Shown here piece by piece: positions 43,310 through 54,407 of a stretch of DNA of 64,000 nucleotides. Position numbers and translations under genes: made by a program. The notes below the pieces were generated by a model. It ran no database searches. It had not been told where the DNA came from and saw only the letters and a program-made list of their open reading frames with translations. Where the stretch lies: positions 2,370,290-2,434,289 of the forward strand of contig NZ_KZ614144.1 in NCBI RefSeq assembly GCF_002884445.1, in the 5' to 3' direction. The stretch comes from Paenibacillus castaneae (GTDB lineage: Bacteria > Bacillota > Bacilli > Paenibacillales > Paenibacillaceae). Each line of letters starts with the position of its first letter. Positions within the stretch are counted from its first letter, which is position 1.

Positions 43310-45748
43310 ATGAGTCAAGAACAGCAATTTCATGGCTATAATCCGCTTGTTGTCGAGCCGAAGTGGCAGCAATATTGGGATAAGAACAAAACGTTTCAAA
43401 CAACAGAGGACGCGGATAAACCTAAATTTTATGCGTTAGATATGTTTCCATATCCTTCGGGAGCGGGTCTGCACGTAGGACATCCAGAAGGCTATACGGC
43501 TACGGATATTGTTTCTCGTTACAAACGCATGAAGGGCTATAATGTGCTTCATCCAATGGGCTGGGATGCTTTCGGCTTGCCGGCGGAGCAGCACGCGCTT
43601 GATACGGGACAGCATCCGCGTGATATTACGTTTAAAAACATCGATAATTTCCGCAGACAAATTAAATCGCTGGGCTTCTCGTATGACTGGGATCGTGAAA
43701 TAAGTACGACAGATCCGGAATACTACAAATGGACGCAATGGATTTTTATCCAATTGTATAATAGAGGACTTGCATACGTAGCTGAAGTGTCTGTGAACTG
43801 GTGCCCAGCGCTTGGAACGGTGCTTGCCAATGAAGAAGTTATTAATGGTCTAAGCGAGCGCGGGAACCACCCTGTTGTCCGCAAGCCAATGCGCCAATGG
43901 ATACTAAGAATTACTGAGTATGCGGAGCGCTTGCTGGAAGATTTAGAAGAGCTGGACTGGTCGGAGAGTATCAAGGATATGCAGCGCAACTGGATCGGAA
44001 AATCGAAGGGTGCTGAAGTAACTTTCGAGATTGATGGTCATGATGCAGCGCTTGTCGTTTTTACAACTCGCCCTGATACTCTGTTTGGTGCGACATACTG
44101 TGTATTGGCGCCTGAGCATGAGCTTGTTGCGAAAATTGTAACAGCGGAGCAAAAATCGGCTGTCGAGGCATATCAAGAAGCAGCGGCCCGCAAGAGCGAC
44201 CTGGAACGTACAGACTTGGCTAAAGATAAATCCGGCGTATTTACAGGTGCTTATGCGATTAATCCTGTAAACGGTGAGAAAACACCGATTTGGATTGCTG
44301 ATTATGTATTAGCCGGTTATGGAACTGGAGCAATCATGGCTGTACCAGGCCACGACGCGCGTGACTGGGAATTTGCTAAACAATTCGACCTTCCTATTGT
44401 GGAGGTTGTGCAAGGCGGAGATATTTCGAAAGAAGCTTATGCAGGCGATGGACCGCATGTAAACTCTGATTTCTTGAATGGATTGAACAATGAGGATGCA
44501 ATTGCGAAGATGATCGAGCATCTGGACGCTTCGGGCAAAGGCAAAGGGAAGATCACTTACCGCCTGCGCGATTGGCTGTTCAGCCGTCAACGCTATTGGG
44601 GAGAGCCGATTCCTATTCTTCACTTGGAGGACGGCACAATGAAGACGGTGCCTGAGGATCAGCTTCCATTACTGCTGCCGGATGTCGATGCCATTACGCC
44701 ATCAGGAACAGGCGAATCTCCGCTTGCTAATGTGACCGAATGGGTCAATACAATCGATCCGGAAACCGGCATGAAAGCGCGCCGTGAAACGAATACGATG
44801 CCGCAATGGGCAGGAAGCTGCTGGTACTACTTGCGTTTCATCGATCCGAAAAATGATAAACAATTATGCTCGCCAGAGAAACAAAAGCAATGGCTTCCTG
44901 TTGACTTATATATCGGCGGCGCCGAGCATGCCGTGCTTCATTTGCTGTATGCCCGCTTCTGGCATAAGGTGCTTTATGATATCGGTGTAGTAGATACAAA
45001 AGAACCGTTCTATAAGCTCGTCAACCAAGGCATGATTCTTGGCAATAACAACGAGAAGATGTCGAAGTCACGCGGCAACGTCATTAACCCGGATGATATC
45101 GTTAATGAATTCGGTGCTGATACTCTTCGGATGTATGAAATGTTTATGGGTCCGCTTGAAGCTACGAAGCCTTGGAACACGAACGGCGTAGAAGGAACGT
45201 ACCGCTTCCTGAACCGTGTATGGCGTTTGTTCGTCAATGAAGACGGCAGCATGAACGCTAAAATCGGAGCAGGCGATACGAGTGATGCATTCAAGCGCAC
45301 ATGGCACCGTTCGATCAAGAAGGTTACGGAGGACTATGAAGGATTGCGCTTCAACACCGTAATCAGCCAGCTTATGATTTTCGTAAATGAGGCTTACAAA
45401 ACGGATGTATTGCCGCAAGCGGCGATGGAGCAATTTGTACAATTATTGTCTCCGATTGCACCGCATATCGCCGAAGAGCTTTGGGAAAGATTAGGCCGCA
45501 GCGATTCACTAACGTATTCTGCATTCCCTTCGTATGATGAAGCTTGGACAGTCGATCAGGAAGTCGAGATCGTTGTGCAGGTTAATGGTAAAATCGCAGA
45601 TCGCGTATCCATCGCAGCCGGCATGGATGCAGCTGAAATGGAAAGCCTTGCGAAAGAGCTGGAGAAAGTGCAAGAGTTGATCGCAGGTAAAACAATTCGT
45701 AAAGTAATTGCCATCCCAGGCAAGCTTGTCAATATAGTAGCCAATTAG
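43310..45748 (+). CDS. leuS: Leucyl-tRNA synthetase
   Basis: An 812-residue class I synthetase. The HIGH-equivalent signature is HVGHPEG (about residue 50) within [23 protein letters not shown] occurs as KMSKSRGNV (about residue 583). A connective editing domain lies between, with [12 protein letters not shown] marking the proofreading pocket and the C-terminal anticodon-binding region beginning near residue 650. It charges tRNA-Leu in the cytosol. The gene has a consensus promoter and a T-box, so its level follows leucyl-tRNA charging. GAGGAGGAC precedes ATG at 43310. Confidence 0.98.
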   Translation: MSQEQQFHGYNPLVVEPKWQQYWDKNKTFQTTEDADKPKFYALDMFPYPSGAGLHVGHPEGYTATDIVSRYKRMKGYNVLHPMGWDAFGLPAEQHALDTGQHPRDITFKNIDNFRRQIKSLGFSYDWDREISTTDPEYYKWTQWIFIQLYNRGLAYVAEVSVNWCPALGTVLANEEVINGLSERGNHPVVRKPMRQWILRITEYAERLLEDLEELDWSESIKDMQRNWIGKSKGAEVTFEIDGHDAALVVFTTRPDTLFGATYCVLAPEHELVAKIVTAEQKSAVEAYQEAAARKSDLERTDLAKDKSGVFTGAYAINPVNGEKTPIWIADYVLAGYGTGAIMAVPGHDARDWEFAKQFDLPIVEVVQGGDISKEAYAGDGPHVNSDFLNGLNNEDAIAKMIEHLDASGKGKGKITYRLRDWLFSRQRYWGEPIPILHLEDGTMKTVPEDQLPLLLPDVDAITPSGTGESPLANVTEWVNTIDPETGMKARRETNTMPQWAGSCWYYLRFIDPKNDKQLCSPEKQKQWLPVDLYIGGAEHAVLHLLYARFWHKVLYDIGVVDTKEPFYKLVNQGMILGNNNEKMSKSRGNVINPDDIVNEFGADTLRMYEMFMGPLEATKPWNTNGVEGTYRFLNRVWRLFVNEDGSMNAKIGAGDTSDAFKRTWHRSIKKVTEDYEGLRFNTVISQLMIFVNEAYKTDVLPQAAMEQFVQLLSPIAPHIAEELWERLGRSDSLTYSAFPSYDEAWTVDQEVEIVVQVNGKIADRVSIAAGMDAAEMESLAKELEKVQELIAGKTIRKVIAIPGKLVNIVAN

Positions 45749-45756
45749 TGCAAATT

Positions 45757-45810
45757 GAAGAGGTGAGCGGGCATTAGCTGAAGAACAGCTATTGTCCGTT
45801 CACCTCTTCG
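45757..45810. terminator. Bidirectional terminator overlapping comER's 3' end
   Basis: GAAGAGGTGAGCGGGCATTA, then a stem to TTAGCTG, pairs with CAGCTA and GTCCGTTCACCTCTTC to 45809. Both flanks can terminate leuS and comER. The last codons of comER lie within the right arm. Confidence 0.88.
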
Positions 45811-46628
45811 CCTGTAAATGCGATGGAAACCTTTGCTAAGTCTTCATTGAATTTGGCATGGGTTGTGCGAATCAGCTCAGCAAACACTCCCTCTGTTTCA
45901 CTGCGGAGAAGATTTAATGCTTTCGCGGTTATACCGCCAGGGACAGCAACACGCTCCTGTATTTGTGCTGGTGTTAGCCCGCCTTCGGTAAGCAGCATGC
46001 CTGTTCCGAGCAGCATGGCACTTGCAACGCGCAGCGCTTCATCTCGTCCAATGCCTGTTTCCTCAACCGCAGCATCAACAAATTGCTCCAGCAAAAAAGA
46101 AATAAAGGCAGGACCGCAGCTCGATAGATCAGATACGATGCGCGTGTAGCTCTCATCGATTCTGAGGGGCTCGCTTATATGGGACAGCAATGCTTCCAGC
46201 TGTTCTTTATCTTCCTCCTGAATGGACTGGCCGTATATGCAAAGTGAAGCTCCGCTCCATACATAGTTCGTAATACTAGGAATAACCTTCGCAACCTTGC
46301 AATTTAACTCGCCCTCTAAATGGGAGATAAGTACCGGGCTTGTAATTGAAACGACAATTTGCTGCGGCTTAATTACCGATTTTATATCATCAACGGCGCT
46401 TTTGAATTCCAATGGTTTTACGCATAGAAAGATGATATCACAGCCAGCAGCGGCTCCAGCATTCGTGAATTCTGCTCTCATGCCGGAATAGCGGTTGGCT
46501 AGAGCTTGCGCTTTGGCAAAAGTTCGGTTGCTGATGGCAACTTCTGTTGGTGAAAGTGCGCCTGACGCAATAAAAGCTTCAATGAGCAGGCTTCCCATTG
46601 TGCCCGTCCCGATAAATCCGACATTCAT
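45789..46628 (-). CDS. comER: ComER / pyrroline-5-carboxylate reductase-family protein
   Basis: A 279-residue member of the ProC family. Its NAD(P)-binding motif is GFIGTGTMGSLL, and the proline-specific C-terminal region DLSSCGPAFISFLLEQFVDAA is present. ProC reduces pyrroline-5-carboxylate to proline; in Bacilli the paralogue ComER lies divergent from comEA and is thought to have a regulatory role in competence or spore formation. The position here, divergent from comEA, points to ComER. ATG at 46628 has TAGGAGGG upstream; the frame extends to 46691. The last codons overlap the terminator at 45757-45810. Confidence 0.9.
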   Translation of the reverse strand: MNVGFIGTGTMGSLLIEAFIASGALSPTEVAISNRTFAKAQALANRYSGMRAEFTNAGAAAGCDIIFLCVKPLEFKSAVDDIKSVIKPQQIVVSITSPVLISHLEGELNCKVAKVIPSITNYVWSGASLCIYGQSIQEEDKEQLEALLSHISEPLRIDESYTRIVSDLSSCGPAFISFLLEQFVDAAVEETGIGRDEALRVASAMLLGTGMLLTEGGLTPAQIQERVAVPGGITAKALNLLRSETEGVFAELIRTTHAKFNEDLAKVSIAFTGEEVNGQ

Positions 46629-46820
46629 GCTGAACCCTCCTATAGGTTTCGCTGATGCAAAACCATTTTCAACGCCATATCCTTCTAGCAAGCGCCTTTA
46701 AATAGCATGGCAAAGGATCAGTGCGCAATTCGTGTGCTCTCTTACCTTATTCAGCAAGGGATGTTCTATATGCCACTCATTACCAATTAAATTGTTAGAT
46801 GAATAGGAGTTGGTTATGCC

Positions 46821-47378
46821 ATGAGGAAGTCATTTGGATTGTCTAATAAACAATTAGGACTCGCTTTGATCTGTATAATAGGAGCAGTTATCCTGCTGAC
46901 AGCAGCACTTTTCGAGCCGAAGCGGGCAACAGCGGAGGAGTGGATTCCGTTGAATGAGGCGGTAGAAGAGGCATTGATAAAGTTGGATAAACAAAATGAG
47001 AACATATTTTTGAATGAAAAGCCTAATCAGAATAGCACTAATACCTCATCAGCGGCTTCTGAATTAATGGATGCGGAGCCGCATCAGCCTACCGAGGCCA
47101 GTGAATCTGTTATTGTACCTGATCAAATAGTAGAAACTGCTCCGCTTGCTGAAGTGCCAGCTGCTATACCGCAGGATGATGGCAGGATCGATGTTAACCG
47201 CGCTTCGGCTGCGGAGCTTGTTACACTGAAAGGGATTGGTCCGGCTAAGGCGCAAGCTATCATTAAGGAACGAGAGGATAATGGCAAGTTTAAATCAATA
47301 GATGATTTGCTAAGAGTCAAGGGGATTGGCAAAAAAACATTGTCTAGTATTAAAGATAGCATTGTCGCAAGACCATAA
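46821..47378 (+). CDS. comEA: Competence protein ComEA (DNA-binding)
   Basis: A 185-residue membrane-anchored DNA receptor for transformation. A membrane helix (about residues 12-30) is followed by a low-complexity acidic region, then a C-terminal helix-hairpin-helix domain (IDVNRASAAELVTLKGIGPA and FKSIDDLLRVKGIGKKTL). The SLBB oligomerisation domain usual in Bacilli, with a VxVxGAVxxPGV signature before the HhH, is not visible. TAGGAGT precedes ATG. It starts the comE cluster, divergent from comER, and is followed by metY rather than comEB. Confidence 0.93.
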   Translation: MRKSFGLSNKQLGLALICIIGAVILLTAALFEPKRATAEEWIPLNEAVEEALIKLDKQNENIFLNEKPNQNSTNTSSAASELMDAEPHQPTEASESVIVPDQIVETAPLAEVPAAIPQDDGRIDVNRASAAELVTLKGIGPAKAQAIIKEREDNGKFKSIDDLLRVKGIGKKTLSSIKDSIVARP

Positions 47379-47384
47379 TTGTGA

Positions 47385-48764
<1,380 letters not shown>

Positions 48765-48824
48765 TTTATTTCTCACAAACACAACTAGAACAACAGATGC
48801 AGCATGAGAGAGGAAGTTGAATAG

Positions 48825-49355
48825 ATGAACATCGAAACGATAGATGCCGTTCGCAAAGACTGGGATACGTATTTCATGGATATCGCTTATATGGTTTCAA
48901 CGCGCTCGCGTTGCCCCCGCAGACATGTGGGTGCTGTTCTTGTCCAAGGCAAGAAGCTGCTCGGAACAGCCTATAACGGAGCGCCGACAGGCGTTCAGGA
49001 CTGTCTGGAAGCAGGCTGTATGATTGCTGAGGAAATTGAGATGAAACTGATCGACGGGAAGGAGCAGCCTATAAAGAAGCAGCGCTGTATTCGAACGATA
49101 CATGCCGAGCAAAATTTATTGCTGTTCACCGACCGGACCGATCGCGAGGGATCTACCGTATATGTAACTGATCAACCTTGCTGGACGTGTGCCAATATGC
49201 TGGCAAACAGCGGTGTTATCGAAATCGTATACCATCGCAGTTATCCGAAGGACAGCGATAAGGTCGTAAATCTGATGGTACAGAAGGGCATTATTTTTCG
49301 CTGTTTGAATCATTTCGAACCACCCGCTCAAGCACATATGGTTGTGACTTCATAA
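48825..49355 (+). CDS. comEB: ComEB (dCMP deaminase-family protein)
   Basis: A 176-residue cytidine/deoxycytidylate deaminase. Zinc-binding motifs are complete: TIHAEQN (His and catalytic Glu) and QPCWTCANML (Cys pair). dCMP deaminase supplies dUMP for dTTP synthesis. In Bacilli it lies in the comE operon, although its need for transformation is unclear. GAGAGAGGAAGTTGAATAG precedes ATG. It is 60 bases after metY and is followed by a strong terminator, which separates it from comEC. Confidence 0.94.
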   Translation: MNIETIDAVRKDWDTYFMDIAYMVSTRSRCPRRHVGAVLVQGKKLLGTAYNGAPTGVQDCLEAGCMIAEEIEMKLIDGKEQPIKKQRCIRTIHAEQNLLLFTDRTDREGSTVYVTDQPCWTCANMLANSGVIEIVYHRSYPKDSDKVVNLMVQKGIIFRCLNHFEPPAQAHMVVTS

Positions 49356-49398
49356 TGGAAGATCGTTTATGGAATAATAGGAAATACAAGTAGAGGAG

Positions 49399-49445
49399 GA
49401 ACCTCTGACTGCATCGCTTGATGCTGCTCAGAGGTTCTTTTTTGT
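49399..49445 (+). terminator. Terminator between comEB and comEC
   Basis: GAACCTCTGA (49399-49408) and TCAGAGGTTC (49428-49437) pair perfectly, with a TGCATC/GATGC inner stem and a run of six to seven T. Confidence 0.9.
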
Positions 49446-49491
49446 GTTCGGATAGCAGAAAAGTGCAGCGTATGCTTGGGAGGGATGGATA

Positions 49492-52095
49492 ATGAACAGG
49501 CGGCCCTTGATTTGGTTTGCTGTTTGCTGGGTTTTTGGAAGCGCTGCGGCAGCTGGTCTGAGCAGCCGCGGCGCGATGCTTGCTGCTGGCGGAGCTATGC
49601 TGCTGGCTCTGGCCGCCGTGCTGTGCAGGCGGACTTCTTGGCAGCTGGCGGCAGCCTGTGTGCTGGCGGTAGGTCTTGCCGCTGGGGAACGGATGTGGGC
49701 GGATGCCCGCAACGTAACCGAGCTGCCGGCTCTGCTCGCCGCCGCTGAGGCGGATGGACCGCGGGCGGCGTATGCAGCAGAGGCGGTCGGCACGATTGTG
49801 TCGCCGGTCAAAGTGGACGGCGACCGCGCTATTTTTCGCGTAGCGGCGAGCAGCGTTCGAGTGGAAGCAGATGGCGCGATGCGGGAGGTGCGCGAGCGCT
49901 TTATTGTGCATGTCCGGCTAGTGGAGCAGCCGGAGCAGGCTATCGCCGCAGCGTGGCAGCGCGGCGACCAAGTGCGCTTGACCGGCGAGCTGACGCGGCC
50001 GACCAGCGCATCCAATAGCGGTGGCTTCGATTACCGCCGCTATCTCAGCAGCCAGAGAATCCACTGGCTGCTCAAAGTGAAGGGCACCGCCGCCGTGTTC
50101 CAGGCGCCGGGCCCGCAATGGACCGCGGCCGCTTTGCTCGGCCGTGTGGACCAGACGCGCGGGTGGCTTGGCGCGCGTCTGGATCAACTGTACCCGTCCG
50201 AACAGTCCGGGTACATGAAAGGTCTTATCCTCGGCATGAGCGAGGATCTCCAACCCGAACAGTTCCAGCAATTTTCGCGGCTTGGCTTAACGCATATATT
50301 GGCTATTTCGGGCTTGCATGTCGCCGTATTCATGTACGTGCTTAGCGGCCTGCTGCGATTCGTACGCATGACCCGCGAACGAATACTGCTGACCCTGATG
50401 CTGGCCGTTCCTATGTACGTCCTGCTGTCCGGCGCTTCGCCTTCTGTTATTCGCGCTGGACTTATGGCTGTACTTGGGCTGCTGGCTGCTCGCATGGGCA
50501 AGTTGAAGGACGGGCTGCATCTGCTGGCTGCCGCTGCTGTGCTGATGCTGATGGTCGATCCTTTCTATTTGGAGAATGTAAGCTTTCAATTGTCATTCAT
50601 CGTCACAATCGGGTTGATCGTAGGCGTATCGCCCGTTCGCAAAGCTATGCCGCGGTGGCGCAGAGGCAAGGCGCTGCTTGATTTGGCTGCCGTAACCATC
50701 GTCGCGCAGGCAGTATCTTTTCCATTAACGATTTATTATTTTAATCAATTTCATGCTTTATCGTTGATCGCTAATTTTGTGCTCGTTCCATTTATCAGCT
50801 TTTTAGTGCTTCCTATAGGTGCCGCTGCGTTAGTTATTGCGATTCCATGGGAGCAAGGAGGCATGCTTCTTGCCATTGTCTCGCATTATGCGAATGATTG
50901 GACATTTGCTTGCGTGGAATGGCTTGCTCAAGCGGATGCGCTTCGAACGATCTGGGCAACCCCGCCGCTATGGTGGGTAGCGGCTTGGCTAGCGCTGCTT
51001 GGTGCTATATTTCACGCCCTGCGTTCTTGGTCAGAGCAAAAGAGCGCGCTGCGGGCAGAAGCGGATGCCATCTCAGAGGAAACCGTACCTTTACGTGTTG
51101 AATCAGAACTTCAAACGGAACTGATGTCTTTCAGCAGTAACAGTAAGAAGCAGGGCTATCGTTTTTTCGCCCTAATTTCATTAGGTGTGTTTATGTTGTG
51201 TTATGCATATCAGCCTGATCTACTTGATAGAACAGCAAGCGTCAGCTTCATTGATGTAGGCCAAGGAGATTCTATTTATATAAGAACGCCCGGCGGGAAG
51301 CATATTTTAATAGACGGCGGCGGCACGCTCACTTATCGTAAACCGGGCGAGGAGTGGAAGGAGCGCAGTGATCCTTTTGAAGTGGGGAAAAAAGTGCTGG
51401 TCCCTTTACTTATGAAGAGAGGCGTGCGAGAAATTGATCTGCTTGTGATCTCGCATTTGGATAGTGATCATATTCGTGGGCTGCAAGCTGTTGTCGAGAC
51501 GATCCCGATTCGCAGCATATGGTGGAATGGCACGGTCAAGGAGGCTAAGGATGCACAAAAGCTGTTGGCAGAGGCGGTTAAGCTTAAAATTCCTTTATAT
51601 GCGGTAAGCGAAGGTATGGAGAATCGGCTCGATGGGAGGACGGAGCTTAAGGTGCTTTGGCCTTTGCCTCAGACTGCATCTGCCAATGGAGTCAGCTTAC
51701 TGGAGGACCAGAATGAAAGCAGCGTAGTCATGAACATTCGAATGTATGAATCGACCTTTCTTTTCTCGGGTGATATTAATTCCACAACGGAAAGCTCTAT
51801 CATTCGAAATATAAGAGGTGCTGAAGACAGTTCCGTACCTGCTGATGCCATTGCTGTTATGAAAGTTGCGCATCATGGCAGCAGATTCTCAAGCGGCGAA
51901 GAGTGGTTGGAATATTGGAATCCACAAAACGCGGTAGCATCCGTTGGAGCAAGCAACAGCTACGGGCATCCTCATCCGGATGTGCTGGCGCGACTAATGA
52001 AAGTGAAAACAAAGCTTTGGCGGACAGACCAAGACGGAGAGGTTCGTTTCAAAGTGACGGAGCAAGGAATGTTTCTTTCGAAGAGAAGAGCATGA
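49492..52095 (+). CDS. comEC: ComEC/Rec2 DNA-uptake channel protein
   Basis: An 867-residue polytopic membrane protein forming the channel for single-stranded DNA. An N-terminal DUF4131 region (residues 20-200) precedes the Competence domain, with LTHILAISGLHVAVFMYVL (about residue 265) and further helices. The C-terminal metallo-beta-lactamase domain carries DVGQGDSIYIRTPGGKH and SHLDSDHIRGL (metal site) and VAHHGSRFSSG. It is expected to degrade one strand during uptake. The first 750 bases are much richer in G+C than the rest. A terminator separates it from comEB, so it must have its own promoter. Confidence 0.96.
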   Translation: MNRRPLIWFAVCWVFGSAAAAGLSSRGAMLAAGGAMLLALAAVLCRRTSWQLAAACVLAVGLAAGERMWADARNVTELPALLAAAEADGPRAAYAAEAVGTIVSPVKVDGDRAIFRVAASSVRVEADGAMREVRERFIVHVRLVEQPEQAIAAAWQRGDQVRLTGELTRPTSASNSGGFDYRRYLSSQRIHWLLKVKGTAAVFQAPGPQWTAAALLGRVDQTRGWLGARLDQLYPSEQSGYMKGLILGMSEDLQPEQFQQFSRLGLTHILAISGLHVAVFMYVLSGLLRFVRMTRERILLTLMLAVPMYVLLSGASPSVIRAGLMAVLGLLAARMGKLKDGLHLLAAAAVLMLMVDPFYLENVSFQLSFIVTIGLIVGVSPVRKAMPRWRRGKALLDLAAVTIVAQAVSFPLTIYYFNQFHALSLIANFVLVPFISFLVLPIGAAALVIAIPWEQGGMLLAIVSHYANDWTFACVEWLAQADALRTIWATPPLWWVAAWLALLGAIFHALRSWSEQKSALRAEADAISEETVPLRVESELQTELMSFSSNSKKQGYRFFALISLGVFMLCYAYQPDLLDRTASVSFIDVGQGDSIYIRTPGGKHILIDGGGTLTYRKPGEEWKERSDPFEVGKKVLVPLLMKRGVREIDLLVISHLDSDHIRGLQAVVETIPIRSIWWNGTVKEAKDAQKLLAEAVKLKIPLYAVSEGMENRLDGRTELKVLWPLPQTASANGVSLLEDQNESSVVMNIRMYESTFLFSGDINSTTESSIIRNIRGAEDSSVPADAIAVMKVAHHGSRFSSGEEWLEYWNPQNAVASVGASNSYGHPHPDVLARLMKVKTKLWRTDQDGEVRFKVTEQGMFLSKRRA

Positions 52096-52115
52096 ATTTA
52101 TTACATGGGCAAACG

Positions 52116-52160
52116 AAAAGACAGTCTACAACGATGGAAGAGAATGTAGATGTCTTTTTT
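52116..52160 (+). terminator. Intrinsic terminator of comEC
   Basis: AAAAGACA-G-TCTACA pairs with TGTAGA-T-GTCTTTTTT around the intervening bases, 20 bases past the comEC stop. Confidence 0.85.
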
Positions 52161-52567
52161 GCTATACAAATAAGTATATGTCCAAGAAACGGATGCAATT
52201 GCCGTAGCTGCCGGAGAAAGCTGTTTAATCCTTTATGCTGCAAGTTGTTTTAAAGAGGCGTTTAACTGCTATTCACGTCGATTCCATTCCATCTTCGATA
52301 TGGGAATGATCTCTATATACGAGGTGCAATAAATTTGGTATTCTTTAATGTGGAGCGTATCCCGCTGTTTTTGGATGAACGGTTTTATGTGGCGGATACA
52401 AATAATTACCGGCTTTTCCATACAAATAAATGTTATTTCTCTCACTGATATAAACTTTTAATCTCTTATATAGTATAAAGATTCTCTTTGTGCATGCCTC
52501 ATGTGTGAGGCTAAGAAGTTGAATTTATTTTTTCCAAAAAATATTAAAGCTGTTTTTAACATTTATC
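52161..52567. other. Intergenic stretch after comEC with no clear gene
   Basis: These 407 bases hold no gene with a start and ribosome binding site. A frame open at 52266-52448 (61 codons ending in TGA) has protein-like content but no start codon; an overlapping frame upstream (about 52170-52325) is similar. A small hairpin, GCCTCA/TGAGGC with a 4-base loop, lies at 52496-52511. This may be a decayed gene or merely chance. Confidence 0.35.
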
Positions 52568-52594
52568 TGCAACATTTATCGTAACCAGTTCGTC
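52568..52594 (+). promoter_or_regulatory. Possible ECF-type promoter of the sigma gene
   Basis: TGCAAC at 52568-52573 and CGTC at 52591-52594 are 17 bases apart, resembling SigW-type promoters (TGAAAC-N16-CGTA). It would let the sigma factor act on its own gene. The -10 match is partial, so this is a candidate only. Confidence 0.4.
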
Positions 52595-52623
52595 AGAATG
52601 GTTGCAAGAGAGGGGGATCCTTC

Positions 52624-53172
52624 GTGGTGGAGCCGGGCCTTATTAGACTCGCCCAATCGGGAGATCGCGATGCTTTAATCACTCTATTGCGAGAGATTGA
52701 AACGCATGTTTATCGGACAGCCTACTATATATTAAATAATGAACAAGATGCACTTGATGCCGCTCAGGAAGCGCTCATCCGCATCTATACCAAAATAGGC
52801 TCGTACGAGGAAAAAGCACAATTTAAGACATGGATTCAACGGATTGTAACTAATATTTGCATTGACAAATTTCGGAGAAATAAACCGACTGTCTCGATAG
52901 ATGAGCACGACATGGTTTTCCATGAGAAACAAAACGTGGAGGACGAAGTGATGTCAGCTTATGCTGTTCAAGATATTCGTTCCGCGATCGACAAGCTTCC
53001 GGAGCATCATCGCGCAGTAGTCGTCCTTCGGTACTTACAAGATTTCTCGTACAACGAAATTGCTGATTCGCTTGATTTACCGCTTAACACCGTGAAATCT
53101 TATTTATTCAGAGCTAGGCAACAGCTGCAAACGTTACTCCATGATTATCAGAAAGGTGGTGTCCGGGGATGA
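52624..53172 (+). CDS. ECF-family RNA polymerase sigma factor (SigW-like)
   Basis: A 182-residue ECF sigma factor. Region 2 is seen as DALDAAQEALIRIYTKIGSY and FKTWIQRIVTNICIDKFRR; region 4 as LPEHHRAVVVLRYLQDFSYN followed by EIADSLDLPLNTVKSYLFRARQQL. Such factors direct envelope-stress genes. The start is one of two GTG codons (52624 or 52627) after AGAGAGGGGGA. The next gene, an anti-sigma factor, overlaps by four bases. It is placed between comEC and holA, where B. subtilis has no such pair. Confidence 0.95.
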   Translation: MVEPGLIRLAQSGDRDALITLLREIETHVYRTAYYILNNEQDALDAAQEALIRIYTKIGSYEEKAQFKTWIQRIVTNICIDKFRRNKPTVSIDEHDMVFHEKQNVEDEVMSAYAVQDIRSAIDKLPEHHRAVVVLRYLQDFSYNEIADSLDLPLNTVKSYLFRARQQLQTLLHDYQKGGVRG

Positions 53173-54194
53173 ATTGTCAAGAGGTGATGGAATTAATGCA
53201 AAGACAGCTAGACAACGATCTCGATGAAAACGAGAGAGAAGTCTTGATGAGCCATACGAGACAGTGTCCGGACTGTGCAGCTATGTTCGAGCGGTTAAAG
53301 CTGTTATCCGCCGAGCTTACCAGTTTGCCGAAAGTAATGCCGAGCTACAGTTTAGTAGATGCAATTATGCCGCAGCTGGAGCGAATCGAACTGCATGGAC
53401 AGTATGAGGCGGCTGCGGAACCGGACTCTAGCGCGAAAGAGGATGCGCCTGAGATTCTGTCACGCCGCACGAAGCGCAGCCGTCGTTTTCCTTCTATGCG
53501 AATAATGGGCGGAGTCATTGCAGCTGGAATTGTCGCAGGACTGTTCCTCGTAACGTATCCGCCAAGTTCATCTCCTGATCTCGGTGGTTTGAAATTGTTC
53601 TCAAGCAGTGAATCCGATGCAAAGGCAGATAAAATAGCGAGCACAAGTGCACAAGATACCTATAGTTCCGCGTCGACCTCGGAAGTAAGGACGGAATCAA
53701 TGATGAGAAATAATAATGATTCCAAGGCTGATGCGATGAATGACTTGGATGAATATTCATCCAAACTGGGAATGGACTCTTCTGCCCCTGGAAATCCGAA
53801 CAAAGGATTGCCAGCAACCAAACCGATTGACAAAGCTTCTTCAGACAACAGCTCAAATGCGTCTGAGGGCTCGGGAAAACAAGGCTTAGTTGAGGATCCA
53901 GCTGCTGAGCTCAATCAATCGGTTTCTGGAAAAGGTTTAGCTGCATCTGATTCTTCGGTTTATTCGCTCAACGGCCAATACTATGCGCGAGCGGAAGGCT
54001 ATACCATTAAAATTTACGCTGCAGCGGATCAATCTTTAAAATTCGAAACGACACGTAAAAATGGCAAACCGGCTAATCTAAGCTGGTCGGAGGATAGTGA
54101 GCAGCTCACTTATGAGGTTCAGGTCGAAAAAGGTGCCATTGAAAAATATGTTTTCGACGTATTGAGCGGCGAAGATACAAAGGCTGCCTATTAA
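53169..54194 (+). CDS. Anti-sigma factor with zinc finger (zf-HC2) and membrane anchor
   Basis: A 341-residue protein. Its N-terminal zinc-binding anti-sigma domain has Cys3 plus HTRQCPDC (about residues 29-36), the HxxxCxxC pattern of RsiW-like factors. A membrane helix lies near residues 112-130, and the extracellular part is Ser/Asp/Lys-rich and probably flexible, ending in a small folded region (about residues 265-340). It holds the ECF sigma inactive until envelope stress triggers proteolysis. The start overlaps the sigma stop by four bases, GATGA-type coupling. The extracytoplasmic domain is longer than in RsiW. Confidence 0.9.
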   Translation: MNCQEVMELMQRQLDNDLDENEREVLMSHTRQCPDCAAMFERLKLLSAELTSLPKVMPSYSLVDAIMPQLERIELHGQYEAAAEPDSSAKEDAPEILSRRTKRSRRFPSMRIMGGVIAAGIVAGLFLVTYPPSSSPDLGGLKLFSSSESDAKADKIASTSAQDTYSSASTSEVRTESMMRNNNDSKADAMNDLDEYSSKLGMDSSAPGNPNKGLPATKPIDKASSDNSSNASEGSGKQGLVEDPAAELNQSVSGKGLAASDSSVYSLNGQYYARAEGYTIKIYAAADQSLKFETTRKNGKPANLSWSEDSEQLTYEVQVEKGAIEKYVFDVLSGEDTKAAY

Positions 54195-54338
54195 TTTCAA
54201 AGGATCTGCACACATTCATCCGCAATTGCGTATTGTATTAGCAATTAAGAATGTCTGCGATAAGCTTTAACGTCGTATGACCATTCACAGTGTGGTACCA
54301 TGGACCTGCTTGTGAATGTTTATATAGATGTTCGGCAG

Positions 54339-54372
54339 AGGGATGAACCTATACGGCTCATCCCTTTGTTGC
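54339..54372 (+). terminator. Weak terminator after the anti-sigma gene
   Basis: AGGGATGA (54339-54346) and TCATCCCT (54358-54365) pair, followed by TTGTTG. A second inverted repeat, CATTCACA/TGTGAATG, lies at 54282-54318. The 213-base gap holds no gene. Confidence 0.5.
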
Positions 54373-54407
54373 CGTACACTAGTATGTTGAAGAAATGAGG
54401 TGAAGAA

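Noticed and set aside
49428-50015. 195- and 206-codon minus-strand frames opposite comEC
   Set aside because: Same GC effect in the comEC 5' part; no ribosome binding site.
52266-52448. Gene after comEC
   Set aside because: Open frame has no start codon and no ribosome binding site, so it was not listed as a gene.
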